Below the pieces are notes generated by a model. It worked only from the letters and a program-made list of their open reading frames with translations, did not search any database and had not been told where the DNA came from. A DNA stretch of 64,000 nt from Sporodiniella umbellata. Lineage: Eukaryota; Mucoromycota; Mucoromycetes; Mucorales; Rhizopodaceae. Of this stretch, positions 50,104-61,567 are shown in pieces (positions within the stretch are counted from its first letter, which is position 1; each line of letters begins with the position of its first letter). Made by a program: the position numbers and the translations under genes. The stretch covers positions 1-64,000 of the forward strand of contig JAIXMR010000133.1 of assembly GCA_025677835.1 (NCBI GenBank). The letters are read 5' to 3'.

Positions 50104-50836
50104 ATGGAAAAAACAAATTTCTCTGAAGAAAATAACTCTCAAGAAGTCTTGGTATGCCATTGGAAAGATTGTAACAAAAAGTTTGCCGGTCACCCCTCTT
50201 TAGCAGCTCATCTTTCAGATGATCATGTGGGGTGGAAAAAGGGGGACTACTTTTGTGAATGGACCAACTGTGCAAGAAGAGGAGCGAAATGTCACAACCG
50301 GTTTGCATTGATGATGCATTTACGCATTCATACAGGTGAAAAACCTTTTGAATGTACCTTTACTGACTGTGGACAAACGTAATCAAAAGAAAATCCATAG
50401 TCCTCGTTTTAAAACCAACTTTTTGTATAGATTCGGTCGAATGGATGCCTTGACTCGACATAAAAAAGCAGAACATGGTGAAGATACGATACCCCCACAA
50501 CAGATCAAACGAGTCCATCATAAGAAATCAATACTGGAACCAAAGGCAAAACGAGCGAGGATGGTTGAAAAATACAACAACCAGACAAGTCATTCATCGG
50601 ATGAATCTCTTGAAGAACCCGAAACGGACTTGGCCGCTGCTAAACACGCTTTACATACTTCGTCTCTTGATTATAGTCAATACCGTATCGCAAAAGCTCA
50701 ATTAAATTATTTATTAAGAGAAAATGATATGTTGCAAGAGGAATACGATATGGCCCTGAAGAAGGTCAAGCGTTTAAAGACTGAACGTGAAATTCTTTTG
50801 GAATCGGCTATGCTTTATGACCATGATTACAATTAA
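50104..50836 (+). CDS. C2H2 zinc-finger protein resembling INO80 complex subunit Iec1
   Basis: 226 residues from exons 50104-50378 and 50431-50836. Three fingers lie in the first half: CHWKDC...HLSDDH, then CEWTNCARRGAKCHNRFALMMHLRIH, then [32 protein letters not shown]. The spacing and the CEW..C.R signature are those of the YY1-like fungal Iec1 family, an INO80 chromatin-remodelling subunit in fission yeast. The second half has a basic stretch (PKAKRAR) and a C-terminal coiled coil (NYLLRENDMLQEEYDMALKK). The intron falls inside finger three and the splice rebuilds C-x-x-x-F. Nuclear. The Iec1 assignment is by pattern only. Confidence 0.8.
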
Positions 50837-50929
50837 AAATAGAGAAAAAAAAAATTTTTTTTTTTTTTAATTGTTTTCTCTGTGTATATATACATATATA
50901 CATATATACATATCTCCATCCTTTTATCA

Positions 50930-51718
50930 ATGTCTTTGGAAAAATCTAATATTAGAGTTTATGATGGAAAAGAATATGACATTACCGATCCGAAATTCAT
51001 TGGAAAAAGTAAAAATGCAATCAAACGACTTTTGAAAGACGAAATCTACAATGAAACCAAAGCGATACGTACCAGAGAAAAGAAAGAACGAGAAAAGAAA
51101 CGTAAACTGGAACGTCGTCAACAGGTCAATCAAGGTCTGTTACCCCCTTTGGTTAAAAAACCAAGAAATAAGGCATTTGAAACAGGTCCGATCGGTGTCA
51201 TCCTCGATTGTGCATTTTCTCACCTTATGACTCCAAAAGAGATGGATTCGCTTCGACAACAGCTCGCCCGAGCCTATAGCGCCAACGCACGCGCACAGAC
51301 ACAACCCATGCAGATGACCTTGACCTCGGTTGATGAGCCACTGACCAAAGCACTCGATACGAAATCACCTTCTTGGAAACACTGGAAAAGTATCGATATC
51401 AAGTCTGAACCTTACATTGAAACATTCGAAAAAGAAAACCTAGTCTACCTCACAGCTGACTCGGACCAGGTCATTCATGAACTCGAAGAAGGAAAACAGT
51501 ATATCGTAGGCGCGATCGTGGATAAAAACAGATACAAAGTAATACTCTACACATATATATATATATATATATATGTCAAAAGACTTAGCCATCTTATAGA
51601 ACCTGTGTAAAGATAAAGCAGAGCAACAAGGAATTCAAACAGCTCGACTCCCTATCGGTGAATATATTCGTTTCTCTTCTAGAAAAGTATTGACAATCAA
51701 CCATGGTAAACATATATC

Positions 51719-51756
<38 letters not shown>

Positions 51757-51912
51757 GACTCTTTGCCTATAGTCTTGGAGATTATGGTGAAATGGTTAGA
51801 ATGCCGTAATTGGGAAGAAGCCTTTATGAAGGTGATACCTGAAAGAAAATTGAAAGAAAGTGAGCTCGTATCAAAAGACTCAACAGAAAAAGACCAAGAA
51901 GAAAAAGAGTAA
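50930..51912 (+). CDS. TRM10: tRNA (guanine(9)-N1)-methyltransferase TRM10, copy B
   Basis: 284 residues from three exons: 50930-51538, 51600-51705, 51773-51912. Family blocks match copy [51 protein letters not shown] with the conserved Asp, TARLPIGEY and [13 protein letters not shown]. Both introns interrupt the same codons and phases as in copy A (after VDKNRYK, phase 0; after the VLT-x-N-x block, phase 1), so the two genes share an ancestor with this structure. The tail is short and charged (KDQEEKE), unlike the long acidic tail of copy A. Both introns carry (TA)n tracts. The stop lies 42 bp from that of the convergent MED28-like gene. Confidence 0.95.
51551..51574. repeat. (TA)n microsatellite in TRM10-B intron 1
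   Basis: About twelve TA units inside the 61-nt first intron; a similar tract lies in intron 2 at about 51726-51754. Confidence 0.85.
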
Positions 51913-51954
51913 CCAAAAAAAAAAAAAGGGGGGAAAGAATAATATGTTTTCCTG

Positions 51955-52514
51955 TTAAACTTCTTCAAATTCAATGTCTTCGTCTTCGTCCTCTTCCTCG
52001 TTTTGTGTTGTTGTTTGAGTCGGTGAAGGACTGGCAAGGGTCGAATCAAAGTCGGTGCCATTCAAACGTCTTTCCATAGCACGACCTGCTTGTTCTATTA
52101 AGGGAGGTATAGCCTGATCCCAGCGATCCAACTGATGCTTGTATTTGTCCATTGCATTTCTTTTTATTTCTATATCGCGTTTTAAAAGTCGGTTGGTCTA
52201 CCCAGCTTGGTTATCAAACCCGTCCCGCTTTTTATTTTTCTACTCTACCTCTTTCAGCCTCAGCTCTTTATCCTCTAACGCTTCCATCCTTATCTCTTTC
52301 AATCGACTCTCTAACTGTAAAAAAGTGGATCGAAGAGAGGCTGTGGGTTCTTTCAGTACTAAAACTGTTCAGTTCTTTGAAAACTCTCAACAACTATCTA
52401 CACACCTTCTTCTTCCTTTTTGCCTTCTTTATTCGACTCTGGTACCGTTAAAATACTCTCTAAGCATTCATCAAACCCTTTGGCCAGACTGTTGGTTAAT
52501 TCAATTAAACTCAT
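51955..52514 (-). CDS. Small coiled-coil protein, candidate Mediator subunit MED28
   Basis: 139 residues from three exons: 52404-52514, 52249-52314, 51955-52197. The N-terminal helix reads LIELTNSLAKGFDECLESIL, comparable to the FxxCF-type opening helix of metazoan MED28. A long heptad coiled coil ends LKRDIEIKRNAMDKYKHQLDRW, comparable to the RKDALVQKH...LRHWQQ part of that family. The last 45 residues are acidic and unstructured (EEEDEDEDIEFEEV). If correct, it would be a Mediator head-module subunit acting in the nucleus on RNA polymerase II transcription. The donor of exon 1 is ambiguous (52404 keeps the frame; 52406 gives another frame that soon stops). Other short coiled-coil proteins could look similar, so confidence is moderate for the gene and low for the name. 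Confidence 0.55.
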
Positions 52515-52668
52515 TTATAGATGTAAAAAAAAAAAAACAACAACAACAAAAAAAAAAATTAGGACAGGCTTTTCTTGGTTTTTTTTTTTTAAAAGTGAAA
52601 ATTAATAAATTCATTACGCCTGCGTCATAAATGAAGAAAGAGTATGTAGGTATGGGTAACTATTCTTT

Positions 52669-53642
52669 TTAAGCTCGACTGAATTCGGTCAAGACAACGA
52701 CTTCTTGGTGTTGTTTGATTTCAAGTTTGTAAGGCTTATCCACATTGGTTCTTTGTAAGGCTTTTTCATTTAATTGATTTTCAGCAGGATGAGCCGTGGC
52801 CCAATGGATGGCAACGCAGATCACAGTGAGAGCCTATGGAAGGTAGATATTAAATCAAATTGCCTGAGACTATTCAACAACTTACAATGGCTGTACAACT
52901 TGAAGCGACCAAACCTCTTTCTGCACCCTGTAAACACAGCAAGATGATGTAGTTGGCGCAGAGGGCGATCAAAACCACTACAGAAACCACGGCATAACGC
53001 TTGGCCATCATATGAAGCGAAGAGGATTGATGTACTGTCTGTTGTACTGTGTTTGGGAAAAAGTAAAACTTGATAAAGATGCCGGCATAAAGGGCTACTA
53101 GGAAAGCATCGTAAGCCAAGCAAGCAAGAGCAGCAGGCAACTCTAAACCTACAGAACAGTGGAATGGATAATCAGGTGCTACCACATTGACTCTAAAAGC
53201 AATCTGGACTACAATCACACCCACCAAGGGCATCAGAAGTAACAGACTCAGTAAATACAAATGGTTTTGCATTCGAGACGTCTTGGGTACCGATACAATA
53301 TACACCTAACAGAGAGATCAACATTCAACTTTTTTTTTTTTTTGTATGTACCTTTTCTGTTAGGTAAAGAAATAAAGTTATTTTAGCGGCGGCTGCAACC
53401 AAAGCAATATTAAACTGTGTCATAGCACATGAGATAAGGTTTCCGTTGTTTGTACTGGTCAACATACAAGCAATCAGATTAAAAGCCCAACAAAGACCGT
53501 ACAAACTGAGCAGTAATCCTTTGACATAATCCACAGGACCATCGATACTGGCCAACTTTCGGCCAAATATCAACGAAACGAATGTAATACATGCTACACT
53601 ATTCACTTCAGCTAAAATCTCGTATTGATCTGGTGAGTACAT
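52669..53642 (-). CDS. Seven-span membrane protein, uncharacterised
   Basis: 291 residues from exons 53352-53642, 52886-53305 and 52669-52833, all phase 0 joins. About seven hydrophobic helices fill residues 10-250 (for example ACITFVSLIFG, LLLSLYGLCWAFNLIACML, LYLLSLLLLMPLVGVIVV, VVSVVVLIALCANYIILLCL), with a short charged C-tail (LEIKQHQEVVVLTEF). The topology resembles a GPCR-like or lipid-handling seven-span protein. No DRY, NPxxY, or channel/transporter signature is visible, and I do not recognise the family. The N-terminus lacks a signal peptide; the start is the first ATG following a T-rich leader. Divergent from RPS4. Confidence 0.75.
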
Positions 53643-54715
53643 CTTTGTGTTTTTAAAAGGGAGAAGAGAAACCAAAAAAAAAAAAAAAAAAGAGTTGGAG
53701 AAATAGAAAAAGGAACGGTGGAAGAAAAAGGCAATAAATAGACTTGCACGAACACTATGGGTACACAGAATAGGGAGTGTTTTTCTTTGGCTCTTTTGAC
53801 AGGAGAACAGGATGGTGTCTGTGTAACTAATACATTCATTTATTTAGGCTTTTTTTTTTTTTTTTTTTTTTTTTTTCTATGAAACAATAGATTGATTGTT
53901 ATTCAAACATAAGAAGCAAAGAAACCCACCAGTTCAAATCTCTTGCCCTTTTTTTTTTTTTTTAAAAAAAAACTACTAGAGTTCAAAGAATCTAGTAGAT
54001 GGATAGGTGATCTTGAAGATATATCTCGGAGCTCTTTTTTTTTTTTTATAGGTTGCCTCCTTTACTTTGGAATACGTAACACATCCTTTATCTTTTTTGA
54101 AAACAAAAAAAAAAAAAGTATACATAAACTTTAGGAGTGTTTCTCCAAGATAAAAAGCTAGAGTGGATAATAAATACTTTAGCAAGGGTAGGGGAAGTAG
54201 GAGGCAAACCCAAAAACAGATCTTCTATTCAACTGATTTAAAATTGGACTTTTTCCTCAAAAAACAAGAGTTGTTTCTTTACAAATGAATGGTACCAAAA
54301 ATAGTCATACTTTTTGTAGCGTATCCCTTTTCTTTGCTTGTTCAGCAGTAAAAAATTTACCTAAACCCCCTAACATCCCTTTTCATTTCATTTTCATATT
54401 TTTGACATTAGTCGAAAAAAAAAAAAAAAAAAAAAAAGGCGTTTAGGAGTTTTTTTTTTTTTGCCTTTTTCTTAAAGCAGTGGATTGCATTTATATAGTG
54501 TCTTTAGTAATTGTCTACAACTATCTTTTTCTTTTTTTTTTTTTTTTGCATACAAATTCCTTAAAACCTTAAAACTAAAGATCGCCCAAAATTATCACAT
54601 AGTACTAGCTAAAATCTAGATAAAAAACACTTTTTACAAGTTGCTGCCTTTAAACCAAGTAAAGCTTGAATCAAGGTCTTTATAATTCCTAGATGAACTT
54701 TCAAAGTTTTCTCTC

Positions 54716-54750
<35 letters not shown>

Positions 54751-56212
54751 CTTGCTCATTTTTCGTTTTGGAGACAATTAGATATCAGAAACAGTATCAA
54801 TGCAACCAAAAAAAAAAAAAGGCGTCGTTGCTCCTAGTTTTATTTTCTTCATCCTGAAACAAGGTTTTTGTAGCCTTTTTTTTTATTTATTTACAAGAAT
54901 TCCTTTTGTTAGCATAAAAGAAAGGAGTGTAGACTTACAGCCAAACAAAAAAAAAAAAACTTTGTAGAGGAGTAAGAAGATTTACCAAAACCTCGTTTCC
55001 TGTATATTACTCTTTATGCTCCGAGAATACCCTGAATGTAGATTAAAAACAAACCAATTACAACTCCAATTATTCGTACAAGTTGTCAATGTTTTGTTTA
55101 ACATAAACAAACAGGATAACAATAGTATGTCAATTGGCTTTTTTTTATTTATTTATTCAATAAAACTGCTAAATAAATACATCTAAATGCGTGCTCTTAT
55201 ACATTATAATCTTTTTTTTTTTTTTTTCTAAAGACTATGTTTAATCTTGATTTCTGCTGATTTGGTTACAACCAACTGAAACCAACATTGCTGGTCAGTT
55301 GAAGCTCATAAACAAAAAGTCAACTGTAATCGGTCTAGAAGAGGAATTACGAAAACGATTCATAAAATCTTTTTGACTTCAATTCTTTTTCTGATTTTTT
55401 AAGTATCAAGCTCCTTAAACCATTCTGTCTATAACAAAGCTTACAGCTCTTTGTTGTATAGAACTGAGCTATGAACTTGATATAAGGAGAAAAGTACGGG
55501 GCTTTTCCGTGATTATACCCTCAACACTCAAAAAAAAAAAAACTCTAAAAAAAAAATAGGGTTAGTTACGTACGTGCGTATAGGCATTTTATTTTAAGGT
55601 GAAAGTTTCTTTTATGCATCGGAATAACCTATTTTATTAATAAAGCGATAGCTTGGTATGGTCTTTCAATTGCCTGCTTTGAAAGTTTTTTGGCATCTTT
55701 ACGCCAGCTGCGCCCAGTCTAAATGACGTGTTTACCCCTACAGTAGTAAAGTAAAATCAACAGTAACAAAAAAAAAAAAAAAAAAAAAAAAAGACTTCAT
55801 TTTCAAAACAAACTCTTAATTATCTATTTGCACAAAAAGCCCTGTGTCTATCAGTACTTGAATACATATATATATATGTATATATGTATATGTTTGAAAA
55901 TCTAGTCGCTTGTCTTTACAGTTTTGCTTGAAACCCTCTTTATCAAGGGGTTAACTTCTCGAGTAATTTCTAATGACGCTTATCAAGGCTTCCAATAGAT
56001 CAGCAAATAAAATGGTAATAGCCACTTTGTATCTTTCAATCAATGTATATATGTCATGATTTTTTTTTTTTTTTTTTTTTTATCGCCCCGGACAGAATAG
56101 TGTCCGACGAACTCAGCCACCCAGTGTCGAAGTGAATCGAATTCACAAAATAATCCTGACCACGTCTCGTAAAGCAACCCTCCTCTTTTATCCCTTTAAT
56201 AAGTATATCAAA
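53643..56212. promoter_or_regulatory. Long divergent intergenic region between seven-span protein and RPS4
   Basis: 2.6 kb with many A/T runs and several TnAn steps (around 53951-53971, 54465-54475, 54717-54750). A (TA)n tract sits at about 55864-55890. No gene is supported; open frames are homopolymer translations. The right end (about 56090-56212) is less AT-rich and is probably the RPS4 promoter and leader. Confidence 0.55.
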
Positions 56213-57318
56213 ATGGTAAATCATCAACAGTTTGCTACTTGAGGCAGACAAAAGATCAAAGTGGATGGATGGTTATTGATCAGGATTATTTTTTTTTTTT
56301 TTTTTTCTGGATAGGGTCGTGGTCCTAAGAAGCACATGAAGCGTTTAGCAGCTCCTAAGCACTGGATGCTTGACAAACTTTTGGGTAAAACTATTTTCTC
56401 CTAAACCTGATCGAATGAACATGATTGCGATTACTTGTTTTCTGAGGATGATATAAAAAAAAGCAAATAGTCAAGCTCAACAAGCCGATGTTCAATGACG
56501 ATTTTTTTTTATTTCTGAAAAACAAAAATAGTCAAAGTTCATTTGATCATCAAATCCAAAATCAACCTTCTTTGAATTTGAATGACTGATATCTTCACTT
56601 AGGTTCTTATGCCCCTAAGCCCTCTTCCGGTCCCCACAAGACCCGTGAATGTTTGCCTTTGGTTGTCTTTTTGCGTAACCGTCTCAAGTATGCCTTGAAC
56701 GGCCGTGAAGTCCAATCCATCTTGATGCAACGTTTGGTCAAGGTTGACGGTAAGGTCCGTACTGACTCTACCTTCCCTGCTGGTTTCATGGACGTCATCT
56801 CCGTTGAAAAGACCGGTGAAAACTTCCGTTTGGTCTACGATGTCAAGGGCCGTTTCGCTGTCCACCGCATCACTGACGAAGAAGCCAAGTACAAGCTCTG
56901 TAAGGTCAAGAAGGTTATGGTTGGTGCCAAGGGTATCCCTTACATCACCACCCACGATGGCCGTACTATCCGTTATCCCGATCCTGCCATCAAGACCAAC
57001 GATACTATCCGTTTCAACATCGAAACCGGTAAGATTGAAGACTTTGTCAAGTTCGAAGTTGGAAACGTTGTCATGGTAACTGGTGGTCGTAACATTGGTC
57101 GTGTCGGTCAATTGGTTCACCGTGAACGTCACATTGGTGGTTTCGAAATCGTCCACGTCAAGGATGCCCTTGACCACGTCTTTGCCACCCGTATCTCTAA
57201 CGTCTTCACCATCGGTCAAGGTAACAAGCCTTGGGTCTCTCTTCCCAAGGGTAAGGGTGTTAAGCTCACCATTACCGAAGAACGTGATCGTCGCAGAGCC
57301 GCTGCTGCCGCTAACTAA
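56213..57318 (+). CDS. RPS4: 40S ribosomal protein eS4
   Basis: 262 residues from three exons: 56213-56215 (ATG only), 56315-56384, 56603-57318. Exon 2 begins [22 protein letters not shown], the invariant eS4 N-terminus. Exon 3 carries S4 RNA-binding and KOW-type parts, including [30 protein letters not shown] and GRNIGRVGQ, and ends with poly-Ala. Family length is 261-263. The start codon stands alone before a GTAAAT donor, as in the eS26 gene of this window. Codon use is markedly biased to GTC/AAG/GGT, consistent with very high expression. The protein binds 18S rRNA in the small subunit. A long antisense frame over exon 3 is a codon-bias shadow. Confidence 0.98.
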
Positions 57319-57555
57319 AGAAATAAATTTTTTTTTTTTTCTTGTTTAAAATCGTTATTATATTGTATGTCCTATCTCATGTTACCCTGTCTTTCTATGT
57401 AAAAAAAAAAAAAAAAAAAAATGACGCTGTTTCTGGGGCCAAGCTTCTAAGCATGAAGCGGGCCATCTATCGGAGAGTGATGACAGAAAGTTGAGTAGCG
57501 TGCATTGCGCATAAAAATTTTAGAGAATGTATATCTTTATATCTTTATTTAATTT

Positions 57556-58529
57556 CTATAGATTAGGAAAGTCTCTCGACCTTCGCTCATTTTCATAGTA
57601 TTTTGCAATTAAAAATGCTACGTCTAAAGATTGCTCATAATTCAGTCGAGGGTCGCAATAGGTTTGATAATTATTGCACAAATCCTTATCGGTCAAGTCC
57701 ATGGATCCTCCAATACATTCTATTTTACTAGAGAGTTAGTTTCCCAAGACAAAAACACAGAAAACACGCTTTACCGGTGACTGAATCGCCAGTAAGTTCA
57801 AAGTGAACACCGTTCAACTTGCTTTGATTGTCCTTGTGCACTCGAAAGGTTTGCGACAGCTCATGAATGATGTCTACAAAATGTCGTGTTTTCAAATTTC
57901 CAGAGGCTGACTTTGTATTACCGTGCATTGGGTCGCACACCCAGACAGGAATATGACCGGATTCACGTACGGCTTGGATATGTTGAGGCAAGAACTTTTC
58001 TACGTTCGCAGCACCGAAACGGGTAATCAAGGTCACTTTGCCAATCTCCTTGCTGGGATTAATCACATCTAAAAGACCCACCAAATCTTCTGGTTTTGTA
58101 GAGGGGCCTACTTTGATACCTACAGGATTTTCAATCCCCCGCATATACTCTACGTGTGCATTTTCCGGTTGGCGTGTACGGTCTCCTATCCACAAGAAAT
58201 GAGCGCCTGCATTATACCATTTCTTTTCTCCTTTCGGTGTTGACATCAAACGTGTCAAGGATTGCTCGTAGTCTAATAGTAAGGCTTCGTGAGAAACAAA
58301 AAAGTCGATTGATGTCAACGAGCTGTTTTGGATGTTGTCGGCGCCTACGGTTCTCATGAAATCGAGTGAGTCCGTCAGTTGCGACACAATCTGTTGATAT
58401 TCCCTCTTCAAATTTTCAGATCGAACATGATTCAAATTCCATTGAGACGGTTCGTGTAGGTCAGCAAATCCAGAATCGAGTAAGGTGCGAACATAGTTTA
58501 AGGTGGCAGTAGAGTGAAAGTAAGCTCTA

Positions 58530-58560
<31 letters not shown>

Positions 58561-59219
58561 CAAAGGCGATGTTAACACACTGCTTATCTTATAGATTAGC
58601 TATGTTTAGAGATGTATCGAACTTACCCTAGTAGTCGCTCTGGGTCAGGCTTACGATCCTTAGGATCGTATCCATTGACATTATCACCTCTAAAAGAATG
58701 GATTTCTTTTCCATCTACTACTTCCATTGGATTTGAGCGAGGTTTGGCGTATTGTCCTGCCATACGGGCAATACGTACAACGGGTGTGCGCGCTCCCCAT
58801 GTCAAAACCAAAGACATTTGCAGTAAAACTTTTAGTTTTGCTTCGATAGGCTCCTACTTTAATTTGATCAGTACTTCCTCTATCCCTTTTTTTTTTTTTT
58901 TTTTTTTTTTTCAAAATAAATAAAAAAAAAAGTGGAAAGTCGTTACCTGTGAGCAGTAATCAAACAATTCAGCACAGTCCCCACCTTGTAAAAGGAAAGA
59001 GTTTCCTAGCGCTGCTTCTTTCAATTGTTTTTTGAGATTTTCAATCTACTATCTTTAGTTGCATGAAGGTGCCCTTAAACCTACCTCGGTTGCTGATACC
59101 AGTGGAGGCAGCTTGTTTAGCTTTTTCACAACGTTATCGTATTGCTCTGGACTTTCATAGATAACATCTTGAACAATAGGTTTAGATTTCCAAGAGGAGG
59201 GAGACCAATTTTGACTCAT
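57556..59219 (-). CDS. Class II 3-deoxy-D-arabino-heptulosonate 7-phosphate (DAHP) synthase
   Basis: 458 residues from five exons: 59085-59219, 58947-59045, 58627-58853, 57775-58526, 57556-57719. It condenses phosphoenolpyruvate with erythrose 4-phosphate in the first step of the shikimate pathway to aromatic amino acids. Class II (plant-type) signatures are clear: LLQGGDCAELFDYC, WGARTPVVRIARMAGQYAKPRS, FFVSHEALLLDYE, HFLWIGDRTR, GIKVGPSTKPEDL, ITRFGAANVEKFLP, WVCDPMHGNT, and HFELTGDSVTECIGG with the metal-binding His/Glu. Length fits the family (about 450-475). It is unrelated in sequence to the yeast class I enzymes Aro3/Aro4. No transit peptide is obvious. The frame-preserving joins restore every block. 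Confidence 0.96.
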
Positions 59220-60751
59220 TGTAATAATATTTAAAAATAAAACAAAAAGAAAAACGGAAAAAGCTTGAGGTGTCAAAGTTGATTAAAGGAGCGTTTGATA
59301 AAAAAAAAAAGACTGAGTTTAAACTTCCTTCGGCGTAAAGGAGTTAAGATGTAATTTTTGTTTTCCCTTTAGATAGACACCCTCGATTTAGTAGCGCTTG
59401 TCACTTTTGGATATCTATTGTAATAGCATTTGACACATTGCATGTGATTTCGACAGAGAAATTTTATAAAAAGTAGTGCATTTTCCTTTTATTTCTTTAT
59501 TTTTTTTTTTAAAAAAAAAAAAAACAACAGCATGTTTTTGATTGGTATGATTGACTGACTCATAATTATCTTTCGAGTCACTTTGAGTCGTTTGTTACAA
59601 TACTTTGTAAAGTAAAAAAAAAAAAAAAAAAAGCTAAAAACTAGATTTGGTTTTCAAAGCCTTTGAGTGTTTTTCTATTTCAATTACACTAACGAAAGAC
59701 GTTCTATTATACTACCAATGTTTGCATCAAAGCATATTCACTTGAATTGTTGACTTTTGTTTCAACTCTGCAAAAATGAAAAATCAATTGTACTCCTTTT
59801 AGGAAGTTGAAAACAAAAAGAGCCATATCAGTCACAAGCCTTGTCATTTACGTACATATAAGGTTAAGAAAAAGAACAAGGAAGCATGAAAGAACGCTTT
59901 ACCGTTCCTAATTAGGACCGCTCAATTTTATATATTTTGTATACTCCATCACTTTCAATAACGCAGCTTGATGAGTTTTAATGACTTCAACCTAGAAGGA
60001 CCCGTCACTCACAATAACTACTTTCTCTTGTCAAGGGCGAGACGCTCCTGATTGATTTTACTGTAAATAGAATCCCAAGACGGTTGTTGGGTCTCGAAGA
60101 TTTTCAAGTGAAAAAAGTTTTGTATTTACGAGGGAATTTAGTCTATAAGAAAAGTGGTAATGGGTCCTTACTTTATTCATTTTTTGTTTTGTTTTGTTTT
60201 CGGTTTTCTGTAGCTTAGCGAATATGTATTTGTACGCAAAAAAAAAAAAAAAACAAATTAAACAGAAAATGATATTGCCGAAATTTTTTTTTTTTAGGAG
60301 CCTTTACTTCATACCTGCTTACTATCCGATGGGATTTGGACATTTCCAAGCATCTTAAAGCACTTGCTGGTCTATTTTGGTTTTTTATACATGGTCTTGT
60401 TATGGATACAAAAACTGTGAAAGCTTGTTGCAGTATTTAAAGCTATAGGATGCTGTTTTTGTATTTGACTTCTTTTTGTAAAATAAAACTGGTGTATTTG
60501 TATTTGTAACATAATTAATATTTTCCTATGCAACCGAAAAAGATGAATATAAAACAAAGCAAGTTTATAAGGTGCATGTAGTTCTATTGTAATGCGATCT
60601 AATATAATCATATTTCAGTTCACACCTTAATATCTCTCTGCAAAGTGTATGTTGACAAATAAAAAAAAAAGTCTCTAATATTTAGTACAACTCGCTTTAC
60701 TGTTTCTTTCTTGCTTTTTTATTTATTTATTGTATCTTTCTCTTTGAAGCT
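59220..60751. promoter_or_regulatory. Divergent promoter region between DAHP synthase and HRD1-like gene
   Basis: 1.5 kb between divergent start codons, with A/T runs near 59500-59525 and 59613-59631. No gene or clear binding site identified; a minus-strand frame at 60372-60611 has no recognisable feature. Confidence 0.5.
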
Positions 60752-61533
60752 ATGATTTACAATCTATCAACTTATGTAACTGTTTCAAGTGTGCTTTTTG
60801 TCACCTACTCGATATACATCTTGCAACAAATGATTTACATGGGTCAGTTCTCTTGTATGAGCGACCAAGTCGCTATGATAGATTGCTATAGAAGCTTGAT
60901 TGTTGCATATTTATCGGTAGCTGAGCAACAGAGGATGAGCTTGCTTGTAATTAACTTTTATTGATGTATATACATATATATGTACATATACTTGTATGTG
61001 TGTATGTGTGTATAAATAACAGATCTTTTTTTTTTTTACTCACTTAGGTACATGTAAATACCTTCTTTTGTGTACTGACTGTACTAGAACAAGCTATTGT
61101 TCAATGGACGTTTGGAGAGCTATGGACTGCGGAAATACAGGTGGACTATATATATATATATATAAATCCGGAAAACTGATGTGTCGATAGAATCTTCACA
61201 GCCGAGCGTTACGAACTTTCTTTTTCAAGATAATCTTGATCGGTGCAATCATCGACCCTGTCTGGAATCATCTCTCTATGTGGGTTGGCATTTTGGGATT
61301 TATAAAAGTGTTTAGCTCTGTGAGCCGAGACCGATTAAATCATGTAAGATATCATACATGTTGACGTAAACTTACTTTATATATCAAGTTGACAACTCTA
61401 GTTTTTGTCTCTCACCAAAGACGTAGCAAAATCGCTTTTTATCTGATTGTCGTCTTTTTGGGTAATCTGATGTGGTATCTAGGCTCTTTTTTTTTCTTTC
61501 CTACCTCATTCACTTTTCTAACATTAGAGGTAA

Positions 61534-61567
<34 letters not shown>

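Noticed and set aside
51551..51754. (TA)n tracts as possible replication origin or regulatory element
   Set aside because: They lie inside two short introns of TRM10-B and look like ordinary microsatellites.
56599..57219. 206-codon open frame antisense to eS4 exon 3
   Set aside because: It mirrors the codon-biased coding strand of a certain ribosomal protein gene; such shadows are expected with GTC/AAG-rich codons.
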